DNA of 64,000 nucleotides from Jeotgalicoccus psychrophilus DSM 19085. Its GTDB lineage: Bacteria > Bacillota > Bacilli > Staphylococcales > Salinicoccaceae. A program made the translations under genes and the position numbers. Positions 17,577 through 26,655 of the stretch are shown here, piece after piece. Numbering within the stretch: the stretch's first letter is position 1; every line of letters begins with the position of its first letter. The notes below the pieces were generated by a model. It was not told where the DNA came from. It saw only the letters and a program-made list of their open reading frames with translations, and made no database searches. The stretch covers positions 1 to 64,000 of the forward strand of contig NZ_AUEF01000011.1 in NCBI RefSeq assembly GCF_000425845.1, written 5' to 3'.

Positions 17577-18545
17577 TTATTGCTGTTTTAAAATGCAGTC
17601 TGCAAGCAGACGGTAGCTGTTCAATTTATCTTCTATATTATGAGTAATTGTGACAATCATAAATTCATCTGCCTGATACGCTTCACTAAGTTCAGTCAGT
17701 TCTTCCTTAACCTTGTCAGGTGTACCGGTGATTAAGTTCGATAATATATTGTCAGTTTCCTCTTTCTCTTCTGCCGTCAGCTCAATATCTGCCATTTCTT
17801 CATCGCTTGGCACGCCTTTAAAAGCACGCCCGTTTGATTTCAATGCCTGATTGACCGCGTAGCTGTATGCCAGCTGGCGGGCTGTCTTATCATCTTCGTG
17901 ACAAAACACATTTACAGTAATAATCACTTCGCCTCCGGCACTGTGTTCACGATATGTACTCAGCACATTCAGAGGGTCACTGCCGCTCATAAATTTACCG
18001 AAACAGTAATTCATATTATTATCCCGCGCAAACATCGCACTTTTCTCGCTGGTACCGAGCATCCATAATTGCGGCGGACTGTCCGGTACAGGTTTTGGCT
18101 CGAGACTTTCATCATCGTTATTTATAAAAACTTTTAACTCCGATACGAGTTCGGGCATTTTAAAAACATGCTGCAGGTAATTATCACTGAGCGCTTCGGA
18201 TGCTTTATTATCCCCGCCCGGCGCCCGGCCGATACCAATATCAATCCGGTCGCCGTAAAGCGTTGCAAGCGTATTGAACACTTCCGCTACTTTATATGGT
18301 TTGTAGTACGGCAGTAATGTCGCACCGCTGCCTAAGCGGATATTTTCCGTCAGCATACCAATACCGCCAAGTGTCACCTCAGGTGCACTGGAAGATAAGC
18401 CGGCCATGCCGTGATGTTCTGCCAGCCAAAACCTCGTATATCCCAGTTCATCACCAAGTACAGCCAGTTTTACACTGTTATGAAGCGCTTCACTAACAGA
18501 CATATTTGCAGAAACAGGTGCCTGATCAAGAATGCTTAATTTCAT
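17577..18545 (-). CDS. LLM-class flavin-dependent oxidoreductase
   Basis: A 322-residue luciferase-like monooxygenase-fold protein of the single-component group close to YhbW/YceB proteins. LAEHHGMAGLSSSAPEV near residue 43, SGATLLPYY and the GIGRAPGG loop are group hallmarks. It would use FMNH2 or F420-like flavin; the substrate is unknown. It starts four bases after the DUF3219 gene, so the two form a unit. Confidence 0.85.
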   Translation of the reverse strand: MKLSILDQAPVSANMSVSEALHNSVKLAVLGDELGYTRFWLAEHHGMAGLSSSAPEVTLGGIGMLTENIRLGSGATLLPYYKPYKVAEVFNTLATLYGDRIDIGIGRAPGGDNKASEALSDNYLQHVFKMPELVSELKVFINNDDESLEPKPVPDSPPQLWMLGTSEKSAMFARDNNMNYCFGKFMSGSDPLNVLSTYREHSAGGEVIITVNVFCHEDDKTARQLAYSYAVNQALKSNGRAFKGVPSDEEMADIELTAEEKEETDNILSNLITGTPDKVKEELTELSEAYQADEFMIVTITHNIEDKLNSYRLLADCILKQQ

Positions 18546-18549
18546 AATC

Positions 18550-18831
18550 TTATTTTTCCTCTTTCAGAGTAATACGGTATTCTCCTACATTATCTTCTTC
18601 ATATAAGTTATCTAATGATGTTGAATAATTTATAATTCTCGCTCTGAATTCTTCATTGTTATTACCGGGGAGTCGTACAAGAAATTCTTCCTTGTACAGA
18701 TGCTCGGATAAGTTGTGGTAATCTTCACTCGCCACATCAAATGCAATGCGCACTGTTCCCTCTTCTTCATCTCTTTTTAACTCTTTTACATCCAGAGTTA
18801 TATCGTCTAAAACTATAATGTCATTCGTCAT
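18550..18831 (-). CDS. DUF3219 (YkvR-like) small protein
   Basis: A 93-residue acidic cytosolic protein. The core YHNLSEHLYKEEFLVRLPG followed by INYSTSLDNLYE matches what I recall of Bacillus YkvR (DUF3219), where NYSTSLxNLYE is the signature. The function of the family is unknown. It is the first gene of a pair with the flavin-dependent oxidoreductase. Confidence 0.72.
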   Translation of the reverse strand: MTNDIIVLDDITLDVKELKRDEEEGTVRIAFDVASEDYHNLSEHLYKEEFLVRLPGNNNEEFRARIINYSTSLDNLYEEDNVGEYRITLKEEK

Positions 18832-19051
18832 TACTTTTCATCCCTTTCAATTCGCTAATGAGAATATTAACACTCGTAATATTCTATTGCTAATAACTTG
18901 ATTACCCTTTTTTAATTTTTGTAACCTTAGGGGGAGAAAGATTTTGGCGTTTCCGATAATATTAAACATGCTGCTTTTTTCACATATGATTAGACATGGG
19001 CAGTTTTATTACGTACATTATAGAAATACAAATTGATTGGAGACTTAAAAA

Positions 19052-20500
19052 ATGTTCAGTGATATTAAACAGTTACTCAAAAATCCATTTTTAATTATTT
19101 CTCTGCTGGCAATTGCAACGATTCCGGCACTCTACACTGCAATTTTTCTCGGATCCATGTGGGACCCCTATAATCAGCTCGATGAAATACAAATAAGCGT
19201 CGTCAATGAAGACGAAGGTTCAGAGCTGAACGGCGAACCGCTTAACGTAGGTGAAAGAATTGAAAACGAGCTCGCTGAAAACAATGAGTTTGACTGGCAG
19301 TTCACAGACCAAGAGACTGCGACAGACAACTTGGAAAACGGTTCGTCTTACGCAATTATACATATCGCAGGTAATGTATCCGAACAGGCTACAACGCTGC
19401 TCGATAAAGACCCTGAGTTAATTTCAATCGACGTTACTACTAACCCCGGCTTTAACTTTGTCGGCAGTATGATGGGCACACAGGGCGGTTCAGGTGTTGC
19501 ATATGCTATCGCTAAAACCGTTGGTGAAACGTACACTGCAACTTTAATGGACTCCCTCGCTGAAGTCGCAGCATCTACGGACGATATTGAGACTGCCTTA
19601 TCAGATATGGAGGACGGCGCAGGTCAACTTCGTGTAAGCAACGAAGAACTGCAGGCCGGACTTGATCAGGCTGCACCGGCACTTGGTGCGGCAGGCAGCC
19701 AGCTGACACAGGGCAATGCTGAAATTACAGCTGGTTTAGAGTCACTGGAAGAAAACCTTGCGGCACTAGAACAGGAAGTTGCAGAGGGCTCAGCACCGAT
19801 GGATGACTACTCATTTACTGAACACAATGCTGAATCAATCATCAGCCCTGTCGAAGTTACAGAAAGTGAAATTACTAATATGAGTAACTACGGGCAGAGC
19901 TTTGCTCCGTTTATTATCGCTGTCAGCTTATTTGTCGGAGCCGTCGCATTCAGTGTGATATTCCCTATTAACCGGAGCTCTAAAAACTATTCGAGCGCAC
20001 TTTTAATGTCAGTAAGCAAACTGGTTATTATCTCAGCACAGGCAATAATATCAACTGCTGTGGTTGCGGCAGTTATACAATTTATGTTTGACTTCCCGAT
20101 AGAACAGCCGCTTAAATTTTACGGCATAATGATTCTGTGGGCATTCGCTTCACTGCTGCTCGTCTCGCTGCTGGTGTCGCTGTTAGGAAATATCGGTAAA
20201 TTCATCACGATAGTTTTCTTAATTATTCAGCTCTCGGCGAGTGCAGGAACATTCCCGATTGAAACTGCCGGGACGATATACCAGGCCGTTCACCCTATTC
20301 TGCCGATGAGTTATGTTATCGCGGCAATGCGTGAATCGATATTCAGTTTTGAAGGCAGTTTATCGTATGGTGATGCACTTATTTACACCATTGCGATTAC
20401 GGCCGGCAGCATAATAATACTGCAGCTGATAAACTTCCTGAAGTTCAAATTTACTTCATTCGAAAACCTGATCAGAAAACTGAGCAGAATTCAGTATTAA
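19052..20500 (+). CDS. YhgE/Pip-type membrane protein (short form)
   Basis: The 482-residue protein has one N-terminal membrane segment (residues 10-30), a large extracellular region, and about five C-terminal segments from residue 285 on. This is the YhgE/Pip and ABC-2 permease layout. The N-terminal motif LLKNPFLIISLLAIATIPALYTAIFLGSMWDPY is split here only for description; the WDPY ending is characteristic. The extracellular part has a heptad-like stretch (about 180-255), much shorter than in typical 700-900 residue members and than EsaA. Family members include phage-infection proteins and export accessory proteins. Function here is unknown. GGAG precedes the ATG. Confidence 0.78.
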   Translation: MFSDIKQLLKNPFLIISLLAIATIPALYTAIFLGSMWDPYNQLDEIQISVVNEDEGSELNGEPLNVGERIENELAENNEFDWQFTDQETATDNLENGSSYAIIHIAGNVSEQATTLLDKDPELISIDVTTNPGFNFVGSMMGTQGGSGVAYAIAKTVGETYTATLMDSLAEVAASTDDIETALSDMEDGAGQLRVSNEELQAGLDQAAPALGAAGSQLTQGNAEITAGLESLEENLAALEQEVAEGSAPMDDYSFTEHNAESIISPVEVTESEITNMSNYGQSFAPFIIAVSLFVGAVAFSVIFPINRSSKNYSSALLMSVSKLVIISAQAIISTAVVAAVIQFMFDFPIEQPLKFYGIMILWAFASLLLVSLLVSLLGNIGKFITIVFLIIQLSASAGTFPIETAGTIYQAVHPILPMSYVIAAMRESIFSFEGSLSYGDALIYTIAITAGSIIILQLINFLKFKFTSFENLIRKLSRIQY

Positions 20501-20503
20501 TTT

Positions 20504-20539
20504 AAAAAGCACTGTACCCCGGCGGTACAGTGCTTTTTT
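20504..20539. terminator. terminator between yhgE-like gene and next minus-strand gene
   Basis: AAAAAGCACTGTACC and GGTACAGTGCTTTTTT form a 13-bp or longer stem with A and T runs on both sides. Confidence 0.9.
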
Positions 20540-20548
20540 CTCATCTTT

Positions 20549-21061
20549 TTATAATAGACTGTCGTCCTCATCTTCCTCTGTCCGGTCTTCCACCGGATAA
20601 TCGAGCTCTCTTAATCTATTAACAAACTGCTCATGGTTCAGATAAATATGATTCAGTTCTTTTAGTATTTCTTCCCCGTTATAAAAACGGATGACCGTCT
20701 GAATATCACGTTCAATTGTAATATTGGTAATATCTTTTTTAGGCAGTACTGTCTGCCCGCGGCGAAATTTAATAATCATGCCCGACGGTGCAATATGCAG
20801 CTCATAGTATTTATCACCTTTATCGGATTTAAAAATAAAACCGAGTACAATCCCAACTATAATTATTAATGCGACTATATATGCACGGTTAAATGCACTT
20901 TCTTCAGTATTATTAAAAGTCATATAGGACATGTCAAAAATAATAAATAATAAGTACGCGCCCATCACTGTGAGTCCGAAAAGCTTTGTATTAAATCCTT
21001 TCGGATCATAGTTTTTAGGCACATCTTTTCTTTCTAAATAAATTACGCGGTCGTCAGCCAA
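20549..21061 (-). CDS. uncharacterised two-helix membrane protein
   Basis: The 170-residue protein begins with TTG after AGAGGTG; no ATG is placed as well. Two membrane segments (about 28-46 and 60-80) precede a soluble C-terminal half of about 90 residues with FRRGQTVLPKKDITNI, reminiscent of PH-like bacterial domains. The extreme C-terminus is acidic (EDRTEEDEDDSLL). The family is not recognised. It follows the frataxin-like gene with a 24-base gap, on the same strand as corA. Confidence 0.55.
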   Translation of the reverse strand: MADDRVIYLERKDVPKNYDPKGFNTKLFGLTVMGAYLLFIIFDMSYMTFNNTEESAFNRAYIVALIIIVGIVLGFIFKSDKGDKYYELHIAPSGMIIKFRRGQTVLPKKDITNITIERDIQTVIRFYNGEEILKELNHIYLNHEQFVNRLRELDYPVEDRTEEDEDDSLL

Positions 21062-21085
21062 CTTAACACCTCTTCTTATCTTTAT

Positions 21086-21460
21086 TCAGCGCCAAAATTT
21101 TGTATGCTCTTTTTTATCTTTAATATTAAATTCTATAATTTCTTTCAGCAGACTGTAATCTACTTCGTCGCTGTATTCAATCTTATACGTCATCTTTTCA
21201 TGTGTATATCCTGCATTTTTAATTTTATCGCTGAAAACATCAATTCCTTTAGCTTCAGGATTAATTGAAAAATGGTTTTTAGCAGGTTTGACACCGATGA
21301 TAAAGGTCCCGTGATGAGAATATAAAGGTGTGCTCCATTTTACCTCAGGCTCCAGTTTTGGAAATTCCTCTTCAATCCATTCATATACCCTACGAACTTT
21401 TGTGCTGTTTTTTTCGCCTTCAATTTTTTCAAGATAAGGCTGAAATAAGTCAGTCTTCAT
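21086..21460 (-). CDS. frataxin-like iron chaperone (DUF1801/YdhG)
   Basis: A 124-residue protein of the DUF1801 fold: KVRRVYEWIEEEFPKLEPEVKWSTPLY, FIIGVKPAKNHFSI and the C-terminal YSLLKEIIEFNI helix. Bacillus YdhG (Fra) and the staphylococcal homologue are reported as frataxin-like iron chaperones for Fe-S and haem synthesis. The ATG follows the corA stop as TAAATG, so it is coupled to corA. Confidence 0.75.
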   Translation of the reverse strand: MKTDLFQPYLEKIEGEKNSTKVRRVYEWIEEEFPKLEPEVKWSTPLYSHHGTFIIGVKPAKNHFSINPEAKGIDVFSDKIKNAGYTHEKMTYKIEYSDEVDYSLLKEIIEFNIKDKKEHTKFWR

Positions 21461-22399
21461 TTACATCCACCCTTTATATTTGAAAAACATAAGCATGCCG
21501 ATGCTGATAAGAACCATAACACCCAAGGTTACAAAGTACGCCGGACCCCAGCTGAGTTCAGGCATATTTTCAAAGTTCATGCCATATATACCGGTAATCA
21601 AAGTCAGTGGTAAAAAGATGGCTGAAATTATTGTGAGGACATTAATTATTTTATTCATGCGATACGTATTGTATGAAATGTAGTTCTCTTTCATTTCATC
21701 AATCATCTCTTCCGAGAATTGAATAATCAGCTTCTGTCTGTCGATTTTCGAATCAATTTTGCTTAGTATTTTCTCGCTCTGGCTGCTGTTAAATATATCA
21801 TCCTGTTCTTTAAACTTCTCGACTAATTCTTCCATCGGAATAATCACACGCTTCACACGGAATATTTCTTTTCTGACATCGAACATTTTAACAGTGATGT
21901 TCTCATCTTTGCGCTCATTTCCGTGTTTTTCTTCAAACGATATAACATCATCTTCAATTTCATGCACAATATCAAAATACTGATCGACCGTCGCATGCAG
22001 AATGTGAAGTGCGATATCAATTTCTAAATCTTCGTGCTTATTTTTAATAATTTCTGCAATATCGATAAAATCATTCAGCACGCCGTTATGATACGTAATA
22101 ATTACGTCTTTCATTACGCAAATGTTAATTGCATGGGCTTCCAGTGTTTCTCTGTCGATAACATGGCAGATTAACAGCTGGTAATCATTAAAGTTATAAT
22201 ACTGCGGGCGGTATTTTTTTGTGTTTTCATCTTCAAAATTATCATCGCTGAAATTAAAATCTGACAGCAGTTCCTCTTTGTCATCAAAATTATTGTAGTC
22301 GTACCATGTAAAAGTCACATCGTACGGCACTGAATCCCGTCCATCCGCTGCTGTTTCTATTTTATTATTTTTCGATATGTACTGAATTTCAAGACTCAT
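21461..22399 (-). CDS. corA: CorA-family magnesium/divalent cation channel
   Basis: The protein has 312 residues from the ATG behind GGGAGGGTG. The longer reading frame runs back through a terminator hairpin, which rules it out. A long soluble N-terminal domain with coiled-coil helices is followed by two C-terminal membrane segments joined by YGMNFENMPE, the GMN signature of CorA/Mrs2 channels. It forms a pentamer for Mg2+ (or Co2+/Ni2+) entry. The usual EAhead acid loop after GMN is partly kept (ENMPEL). Confidence 0.9.
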   Translation of the reverse strand: MSLEIQYISKNNKIETAADGRDSVPYDVTFTWYDYNNFDDKEELLSDFNFSDDNFEDENTKKYRPQYYNFNDYQLLICHVIDRETLEAHAINICVMKDVIITYHNGVLNDFIDIAEIIKNKHEDLEIDIALHILHATVDQYFDIVHEIEDDVISFEEKHGNERKDENITVKMFDVRKEIFRVKRVIIPMEELVEKFKEQDDIFNSSQSEKILSKIDSKIDRQKLIIQFSEEMIDEMKENYISYNTYRMNKIINVLTIISAIFLPLTLITGIYGMNFENMPELSWGPAYFVTLGVMVLISIGMLMFFKYKGWM

Positions 22400-22448
22400 G
22401 CGCTCACCCTCCCTAAATTCTAATACCCGATTGGCTGATGAATAACGC

Positions 22449-22486
22449 AAAAGAGCAGTGAAATCCTCTGATTTCACTGCTCTTTT
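22449..22486 (-). terminator. terminator of the NCS1 permease gene
   Basis: AAAAGAGCAGTGAAAT and ATTTCACTGCTCTTTT form a perfect 16-bp stem around a six-base loop. Confidence 0.93.
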
Positions 22487-22495
22487 AATCTTATA

Positions 22496-23893
22496 TTATT
22501 TTGCCTCTTCTTCAAAAATTGTATCTTTCTTGAATCTCGAGCCTTTGAACATTATCTTACTGATAATTGGATACACAATACCTGCAACAATAAATCCGAT
22601 TATCCATGCCAGATCAACGAATGTGAATGCTGCTGCTGCACCGATAGCAAGTGCCAGTAAAGCTGCGTAGTTCATGCCGTCAAAGTGACCGCCTTTTTTA
22701 TACAATTCTTTAATATCTATTTTCTGTTTTCTCATAATGTAGAATTCCACAATGAGAATCGCAATTAATGGTCCTAAGAATGCTGAGTAAACATGAACAA
22801 AAGTATCAAGTCCTTTTGCATTGTCATCCTGTACTAATAACCATGGGAATGAGCCCATCGCAAGAAGTCCTGTAATTGTTACTGCAACTTTGTAGTTCAG
22901 TTTAGTAAACAGCTGAATAACATAAGTCGGCGTTACAATATTCGCTACCATGTTTACTGCGATTGCACCAAACACGATAAATACAGAGATGAATAACTGC
23001 ATGTAAACATTATCGAATAATGCCGGAAGTCCAAGTGCCGGGTTTGTGAAGCCTGTTGCACTTGCAAGCATTGCACCAACAACGATTACCGAACCGTAAG
23101 CAACGATAATCGGCAAGAAGTAAAGCATACCTCTTTTGCCATCGCTGTAACCTGTTTTAAGTTCACGTGAGTAATCTGCTGCACTTAAGAAAATTGCTGC
23201 GTAGTTGCCAAGGAATACCATGATGTATGCAAAGAACGGAACTCCCCACGTACCTTCTGTGTTAATCCATGTATCAGTAATTGCTGCGCTGTGGTCTTTA
23301 ATAAGAATTACAAAAACTGTAATAACGATACCCATCAGAACGACAGATGCTACTGACTCAACCGCTTTAATACTCTTGAAACCTTTCATAGAAAGGAGAA
23401 TCTGTATAACTAATAGAATAATAAATCCAAGGAATACATTATCAAGCGCTCCGCCTGATAGTATTTTGAACACTTCATTTAACGCGGTACCACCGATCCA
23501 GCTTTGAATACCGTACCAGATGACTGCCGGCACTGCACGGAGCAGTGAAGAAATAAGTGTCCCTTTCTCACCAAACGATGCTTTTAGATGTGCCACATAC
23601 GGAATACCGTATTTATAACCGGCTCTGTCGTTTAATGCGAAAAGGATAGAAATAATCCCGATTGCGATTAATGCCGCTGCAATTGTCTGCCAAATGTTTA
23701 AGATGGCCATACCCGCAACTACAACACTCGCACCGAGTGTCATATTACCCATGTTTACACCGTCACCGACCCACAGGGACATGTATCCGGCTGCACCGAG
23801 CGTTCTGTCTTTTGGACCGTTTGGCTTAAGAGAATCCGTCTGAGCTGCTGCGTCTAAGTTCTCTCCGGAAAGATTAGTGTGTTCTTCTGACAT
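22496..23893 (-). CDS. NCS1-family nucleobase/allantoin permease
   Basis: The protein has 465 residues from the ATG after AGAGGTG, with about twelve membrane segments. GYMSLWVGDGVNMGNMTLGASVV at the N-terminus (shown in parts: WVGDGVNMGN) is the NCS1 signature, and GIQSWIGG lies in helix 3. NCS1 carriers import cytosine, uracil, allantoin, hydantoins or thiamine with H+ or Na+. The adjacent upstream gene encodes a PucR-type regulator on the same strand, which points to purine or allantoin-like nitrogen sources. The exact substrate is unresolved. Confidence 0.83.
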   Translation of the reverse strand: MSEEHTNLSGENLDAAAQTDSLKPNGPKDRTLGAAGYMSLWVGDGVNMGNMTLGASVVVAGMAILNIWQTIAAALIAIGIISILFALNDRAGYKYGIPYVAHLKASFGEKGTLISSLLRAVPAVIWYGIQSWIGGTALNEVFKILSGGALDNVFLGFIILLVIQILLSMKGFKSIKAVESVASVVLMGIVITVFVILIKDHSAAITDTWINTEGTWGVPFFAYIMVFLGNYAAIFLSAADYSRELKTGYSDGKRGMLYFLPIIVAYGSVIVVGAMLASATGFTNPALGLPALFDNVYMQLFISVFIVFGAIAVNMVANIVTPTYVIQLFTKLNYKVAVTITGLLAMGSFPWLLVQDDNAKGLDTFVHVYSAFLGPLIAILIVEFYIMRKQKIDIKELYKKGGHFDGMNYAALLALAIGAAAAFTFVDLAWIIGFIVAGIVYPIISKIMFKGSRFKKDTIFEEEAK

Positions 23894-24046
23894 ATTTACA
23901 CCTCTTATTATATTTTGTATTTCATATACTTTGTTATCAGTGTCTTGCACCATTATTTATTATATATGCCTAACCGTCCGTTGTCTTTATCCAATGTAGA
24001 TAATTTTTCTAAGATTTATCTCTTTAATTATCTATATATTACATAG

Positions 24047-25693
24047 TTACTCCTTTCTCATTATTTCCAGTATCTTCAGACCGACCTGGACTGACAGCAT
24101 TTCATTCGCATCTTCGTAATCCATCTGCGTAATTTCCTTAATCTTATCAAGACGATATGAGACAGTTTTATAATGTACATACAATCTGTCGGCCGAACGC
24201 GATACATTTTGCTGGCACATGAGGAACATTTCCAATGTTTCAATTAATTGTTCCCTGTTTGACTTATTGTAATCAATCAGCCTCTGCAGACTTTGAGGAA
24301 TGAATTCTTTCAATCTGTTATTATCGTTCCTGAATTGATACAAGAGACGATAAATACCAAGCTCTTCAAAACTGAGCACAGGTTCATGCTGATAGGACAT
24401 TTCATTTACGTCGAGCACTTCCTGGGCTTCTTTGTGACTTTTTGGGAGGTCGTGTACGGTATCTGCTATCGTACCGATACCCGTATATACTCTCGCATCG
24501 CTGACGGCACTTTCAAATTTATTAATTACAAAGCCGAGGGACCGTTTGATGCTGTTCATTTCTTTTTTCTTATTGCTCTGACCGGAATGTATCGGCCAGA
24601 TAACAATCACCTGATTAAACCGTTCACGCACAATCGCATTTTTTAAATAATAGTCGATATTACTAATTAAAATATTGTAATACCGTTCCCTCGCGACACT
24701 CGTTACTTTTTTATCGTTAAACTTCAGCGTAAATACAACCACTGCAGACCGGCTGTTTAAATCAAACTTAATATTATCCGCACGCTCGGCAATATCATCT
24801 TCGTCCTTAATGTCACCTGACAGGAGGTCATCGATAATTTCATTTTTATATTTCTTTTCCACTTCAGAAATCGCAATTTTCTTAGCGAGATTTAAAGATA
24901 ACGCTGTCGCTGCATTTTCAATAGCGATAAAATCAAAATCATTGAAACCTGAATGTATTGCACTGATAACGAGCATAACTTTCGTCTGGTTCACTGTCGT
25001 TATCGGAATCATAATCTGTTCACACTCGCGGTCCTGCAGTTTCGGATAGATAACGAATCTGCGGTAAATCGGGAAGATCGTGTTCTTAATGTTTTCTTCC
25101 ACCTGAAACTTATCCGATTCGTAAAACAGTTCTACTTCACTGTCCGTTGTCGCGATTACTTTAAAAAGCTCGTTATAAATGGTCACGGGATTGCCGATCA
25201 GCGACTCCAGCGTTTCGATAATCACTTCATCGCTGACATTTTGAATCGACAGCTCGGTAAAACGGAGATGAATCTCTCTGAAGTACTCGAGCTTTTCAAC
25301 ATCCTGATTAAAAATTTTGCGCGTCACTTTATAAATAATATCGATAAACGGAACAGCTGTCGGCAGCGATATAATCGGAATATTTCTCTCTTTGCACACT
25401 TCCATTACAGGAGCCGGGATGCTGTCAAACTCTTCTCGGAGCTTTACAATCAGAGCGCTGATTTTTTTATCAGCAAGCTTGTGCATCCAATCCTTCATCT
25501 CTTCGTCGTTTAGATCTTTTACCGGGAAGAAACTTGTGAGTATCGTCTCTCCTCCCTTTAGCCATAATGAAATATCTGGTGAATCTATTACTGTAATGCC
25601 TTTTATATTCTTCGAGAGACTTTGTTTTGTGCCGATATATTCTGCATCCTGCAATTCTTCAAGCGTCAGTAACTCTTTAACTGTATATTGCAT
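24047..25693 (-). CDS. PucR-family transcriptional regulator
   Basis: A 548-residue cytosolic regulator. The N-terminal PucR domain (about 5-125) begins MQYTVKELLTLEELQDAE. The centre carries a GGDEF-like degenerate CdaR domain (about 280-430), and the C-terminus an HTH_30 helix-turn-helix: QNVSRSADRLYVHYKTVSYR. In Bacillus PucR controls purine catabolism genes. Here it lies directly upstream of the NCS1 permease and is divergent from a RidA gene, so both are candidate targets. About 150 bases separate it from the permease start. Confidence 0.88.
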   Translation of the reverse strand: MQYTVKELLTLEELQDAEYIGTKQSLSKNIKGITVIDSPDISLWLKGGETILTSFFPVKDLNDEEMKDWMHKLADKKISALIVKLREEFDSIPAPVMEVCKERNIPIISLPTAVPFIDIIYKVTRKIFNQDVEKLEYFREIHLRFTELSIQNVSDEVIIETLESLIGNPVTIYNELFKVIATTDSEVELFYESDKFQVEENIKNTIFPIYRRFVIYPKLQDRECEQIMIPITTVNQTKVMLVISAIHSGFNDFDFIAIENAATALSLNLAKKIAISEVEKKYKNEIIDDLLSGDIKDEDDIAERADNIKFDLNSRSAVVVFTLKFNDKKVTSVARERYYNILISNIDYYLKNAIVRERFNQVIVIWPIHSGQSNKKKEMNSIKRSLGFVINKFESAVSDARVYTGIGTIADTVHDLPKSHKEAQEVLDVNEMSYQHEPVLSFEELGIYRLLYQFRNDNNRLKEFIPQSLQRLIDYNKSNREQLIETLEMFLMCQQNVSRSADRLYVHYKTVSYRLDKIKEITQMDYEDANEMLSVQVGLKILEIMRKE

Positions 25694-25776
25694 AAGCCAA
25701 ACCTCATTTTTAAAATCGTTTTATCGTAAGTCGATAAACACTTTAATATCTTCTACCATATACTATAACAGCATTT

Positions 25777-25797
25777 GTACCCTATATACCCTATAAT
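25777..25797 (-). promoter_or_regulatory. repeated TAGGGTA motif upstream of pucR-like gene
   Basis: On the minus strand this reads ATTATAGGGTATATAGGGTAC: TATAGGGTA occurs twice in tandem. ATTATAGGGTA is repeated exactly upstream of the NCS2 permease at 31918-31928. It may be a binding site shared by nucleobase-uptake genes; this is inference. Confidence 0.35.
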
Positions 25798-25927
25798 TTG
25801 CTCATCGGAAACTCACTTATTCTTATCGATGTTGGATAGACCTTTTTACACTAATAGATTCTCACTAATACTATTCTATTCAATTTAAAATGCTATGATT
25901 AAATTATTACTATTAGGAGGTTGTTTT

Positions 25928-26308
25928 ATGAGCAGAAAAGCATTCAACACAAAAACAGTGAGCAGCTCCGGACCGTATTCACACGTTACAGACGCCGGAG
26001 ACTTTCTCTACTTCTCGGGACAGACAGCAAAAAACAGACTGGATGTTACAGAAGATTTAACTGGAGATATTGCGAAACAGACTGAAGTTGCATTCAATAA
26101 TCTATTCGATGTAATGGAAGATATGGGTGTTACAGAAGAACAGGTTGTTAAAGTTAACGTATACCTGACAACGATGAAGAACTTCGATGCGATGAACGAA
26201 GTGTATAAAGAGAAATTCAGCGCACCATACCCGTCACGCACATGTGTCGCAGTATTGGAACTTCCGCTTGGTGCAGAAGTTGAAATTGAAATGATCGTTA
26301 AGAAATAA
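25928..26308 (+). CDS. RidA-family (Rid/YjgF/UK114) protein
   Basis: The protein has 126 residues from the ATG behind AGGAGG. RidA proteins are trimeric enamine/imine deaminases that clear 2-aminoacrylate and related intermediates. The conserved late arginine is in YPSRTCVAV (about residue 105), followed by LPLGAEVEIEMIV. It opposes the PucR-like gene, and Rid-like proteins also occur in pyrimidine and purine breakdown operons (RutC), so a pathway-specific role is possible. Confidence 0.88.
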   Translation: MSRKAFNTKTVSSSGPYSHVTDAGDFLYFSGQTAKNRLDVTEDLTGDIAKQTEVAFNNLFDVMEDMGVTEEQVVKVNVYLTTMKNFDAMNEVYKEKFSAPYPSRTCVAVLELPLGAEVEIEMIVKK

Positions 26309-26316
26309 TAATTGAG

Positions 26317-26354
26317 AAAAAAGCAGAATCCGATTGCCGGGTTCTGCTTTTTTG
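26317..26354 (+). terminator. terminator of the RidA gene
   Basis: AAAAAAGCAGAATCC and GGGTTCTGCTTTTTT form the stem, followed by T residues. Confidence 0.88.
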
Positions 26355-26379
26355 CTTTATTTGTGCTTTCTGATAGCTG

Positions 26380-26623
26380 GGATACACATGAGTCTTAATC
26401 ATGCCAGTCCCGGGAGTTCCGGATACATATGAGACCCGATCATGCCAGTCCTGGAAGTCTGGGATACACATGAGACTCGACCATGCCAGTCCTGAGAGTT
26501 CCGGATACACATGAGTCTTAATCATGCCAGTCCCGGGAGTTCCGGATACATATGAGACCCGATCATGCCAACTCTGAGAGTCCCGGATACACATGAGCCT
26601 CTGTCATGCCAGTCCCAGAACTG
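26380..26623. repeat. six tandem copies of a 41-bp repeat
   Basis: Units start at 26380, 26421, 26462, 26503, 26544 and 26585, each opening GGATACAYATGAG and containing CATGCCAGTC near the middle. Units 1 and 4 are identical, and units 2 and 5 are nearly so, so pairs may have been duplicated as larger blocks. The last unit runs down to about 39 bases. The array fills the gap between the RidA and DCC genes, and has no spacers. It has no convincing coding frame with a ribosome binding site. Confidence 0.93.
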
Positions 26624-26655
26624 ATATGATAAAATACAATTGAGGAGGCGTTACT

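Noticed and set aside
26298-26594. A 98-residue minus-strand reading frame through the 41-bp repeats, starting MCIRDS
   Set aside because: It arises from the repeat period, and has no ribosome binding site. The MCIRD start resembles the peptide encoded by Nextera adapter sequence, but the codons here (ATC CGG GAC) differ from the adapter (ATA AGA GAC), so it is not adapter contamination.
26380-26623. Possible CRISPR array
   Set aside because: Whole 41-bp units repeat head to tail; there are no unique spacers and no cas genes nearby.
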